Source: Allacma fusca (lineage: Eukaryota > Arthropoda > Collembola > Symphypleona > Sminthuridae). From it: 64,000 bases of DNA. Position 1 is the stretch's first letter, and every line of letters starts with the position of its first letter. Made by a program: the position numbers and the translations under genes. Positions 63,101 to 64,000 of the stretch are shown here, in pieces. The DNA lies in NCBI GenBank assembly GCA_947179485.1, contig OX359247.1, positions 14,050,588-14,114,587 of the forward strand, in the 5' to 3' direction. Under the pieces are notes generated by a model. The model searched no databases. It saw only the letters and a program-made list of their open reading frames with translations, and had not been told where the DNA came from.

Positions 63101-63311
63101 AGATCAATTCGATGCTCCGTCAAATAATTCAACCCCCATTAAATATTGTCCAGAAAGTACACCTCAAAGTGGAGAAATGTCCCCACCGCCCATAATCACA
63201 AGTAATTCTAACCTGGATAGTTTCTATCCACTGGAATTATTGCCTGAGAGTGGGTACAACTTTACCCTGGGAGACGATGAAGGTCTTGCTAATTTGTTTG
63301 ATTTACACTAG
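59955..63311 (+). CDS. E2F: E2F transcription factor, E2F1-3 type (four coding exons, 318 aa)
   Basis: E2F with its DP partner binds TTTSSCGC sites and controls S-phase genes under pocket (Rb) proteins. Coding exons: 59955-60114, 60447-60708, 61613-61871 and 63036-63311, all GT-AG, 957 bases in frame. Domains: an RKLDL cyclin-binding (RxL) motif at 69-73 inside AKRKLDLE, as in E2F1-3; a winged-helix DNA-binding domain about 77-141 with [16 protein letters not shown] and KKSKNNIQW; a dimerisation coiled coil about 142-180; a marked box about 181-245 ([20 protein letters not shown], then [11 protein letters not shown]); an acidic C-terminus with the pocket-binding motif [17 protein letters not shown] (301-317). 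The protein is short compared with E2F1 (437 aa in human, from memory) but keeps every functional part. The ATG at 59955 is the first in this frame leading into the conserved part; a more upstream noncoding exon is possible. Confidence 0.95.
60115..60446 (+). other. E2F: E2F intron 1, G-rich
   Basis: 332 bases, strongly G over C on the coding strand, ending TTATTTTTTGTAG. Confidence 0.9.
60447..60708 (+). CDS. E2F: E2F exon 2 (cyclin motif and DNA-binding domain)
   Basis: Codes the RxL motif and the whole winged helix from [19 protein letters not shown] to KKSKNNIQW, and ends in the first two bases (AG) of a codon completed by exon 3. Confidence 0.98.
60709..61612 (+). other. E2F: E2F intron 2, very G-rich
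   Basis: 904 bases. The first 550 are almost free of C on the coding strand, with many GGG and GGTGG runs. The acceptor is CGCTCTTCGCAG. Confidence 0.9.
61613..61871 (+). CDS. E2F: E2F exon 3 (coiled coil and marked box start)
   Basis: Codes [20 protein letters not shown], a heptad-rich stretch, then [18 protein letters not shown] and [19 protein letters not shown]. The donor is GAAGAG|GTAAAC. Confidence 0.97.
61872..63035 (+). other. E2F: E2F intron 3 (1164 bases)
   Basis: AT-rich GT-AG intron without recognised features. The G-over-C skew of introns 1 and 2 has faded here. Confidence 0.9.
63036..63311 (+). CDS. E2F: E2F exon 4 (marked box end, pocket-binding motif)
   Basis: Codes [20 protein letters not shown], a Pro/Ser-rich acidic linker and the C-terminal [19 protein letters not shown], then TAG 63309-63311. 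The acceptor is TTCGTCATTATCAG. Confidence 0.97.
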   Translation, partial: GLQMHMKAEGGEIGVYLCPEEEDQFDAPSNNSTPIKYCPESTPQSGEMSPPPIITSNSNLDSFYPLELLPESGYNFTLGDDEGLANLFDLH

Positions 63312-64000
63312 AATTAGAGCAGGTTCGAGCATATACACGATTATTTAATTATTAATTAATTATGATAATGAAAAATGTCAAAAAATGGTTCACACACAAC
63401 ACGTATGTTTCGAATTATATAGATGAAGTGAGTTATGTTTTCGGTTTGTATTTGAATGTATGTACAACCTACGAAGTATCTTATGTAAAATACTATATCC
63501 ACACAACAAATACACATATGCATGATGATTGGTTTGATTATGAAAATGTTGGATGATATGCGATTCCCTTGTTTTTAATTTATTTTTAAAGTAAATCTTA
63601 TACTATTATATATATATATATTACTATTATATTATATCATGTATGAAAAAATCGATACTGGGTCAAATTTTAATGAGAAGCGAAGAGTTCTTTTTTTAAA
63701 AAAATTGTAAAATAATTATTAATATGTAATAAGTTATATGCATGCAATATTTACGTATGTAAAATCTTCACTGATGGTTTTAAAGTAAATTTTGTGTTAT
63801 TTTTTATTATGATTATTATTATTGTACAAATCGCTTGAAAAACTTTTATAAAAGAAGTAAGAATAGTAATATTATTACTGTGTGCAACAAAATTAGTTAA
63901 CAAAATCCGATTTCTTCGTGTATTAAAAAATTTAAAGAAATTGTTATATAAATATTATCAATATTTAATGGAAAGAATAAATTATACGTATATAATTCAC
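63312..64000 (+). other. E2F: E2F 3'UTR, running to the window end
   Basis: Very AT-rich, with a (TA)n run at 63606-63621 and no coding frame. It probably ends just after the AATAAA at 63976. Confidence 0.6.
63976..63981 (+). terminator. Poly(A) signal AATAAA for E2F
   Basis: AATAAA 665 bases after the stop codon. Cleavage would fall at or just beyond the window edge. Other signals could lie outside. Confidence 0.5.

Overview
This window is eukaryotic nuclear DNA from an arthropod-like animal. It has split genes with GT-AG introns, AATAAA poly(A) signals, an Inr+DPE core-promoter match, AT-rich spacers and many GA/CT, TG and AC microsatellites. There are no operons or Shine-Dalgarno sites. 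A crustacean, perhaps a copepod of the sea-louse type, is my best guess from the overall look; that is inference and cannot be proved here. Three genes could be assembled exon by exon with consistent reading frames.

(1) prospero, + strand. Eight coding exons lie between 28076 and 36302 and give 716 codons. The protein has a low-complexity acidic/Ser/Asn-rich N-terminal part, a basic PKKKRHK element and a complete C-terminal homeo-prospero domain. A noncoding leader exon probably lies about 11 kb upstream (17149 to about 17837), where an initiator TCAGTC and a DPE AGACGT sit at the exact functional spacing. The 3'UTR runs to about 37500.

(2) An ELOVL6/Baldspot-type very-long-chain fatty acid elongase, - strand. 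Four coding exons lie between 53999 and 49672 (253 codons), with a probable noncoding first exon ending at 54292. The HxxHH box, the KxxELGDT motif and a C-terminal KxKxx ER-retrieval signal are all present.

(3) An E2F transcription factor of the E2F1-3 type, + strand. Four coding exons lie between 59955 and 63311 (318 codons). It has an RxL cyclin-binding motif, the winged-helix DNA-binding domain, the marked box and a C-terminal pocket-protein-binding motif. A consensus E2F site lies about 200 bp upstream of its start codon.

Layout: 1-3558 is AT-rich spacer with one doubtful exon at the left edge. 3559-4505 is a non-coding fold-back (long inverted repeat) element. 4506-8888 is spacer. 8889-46854 is a domain full of long dinucleotide repeats that contains the whole prospero locus. 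47000-49250 is spacer. 49253-54450 is ELOVL. 54450-59750 is the spacer between the divergent ELOVL and E2F genes. 59754-64000 is E2F with its 3'UTR.

The three genes are functionally unrelated neighbours (neural cell-fate factor, lipid elongation enzyme, cell-cycle factor), although prospero and E2F are both linked to the cell-cycle exit decision in flies. The most unusual signals are the sharply bounded microsatellite domain around prospero, the abrupt C-rich to G-rich strand switch at the E2F promoter, the dispersed 10-bp palindrome TACATATGTA (11 exact copies found) and the fold-back element. No previously undescribed multi-gene system was found.
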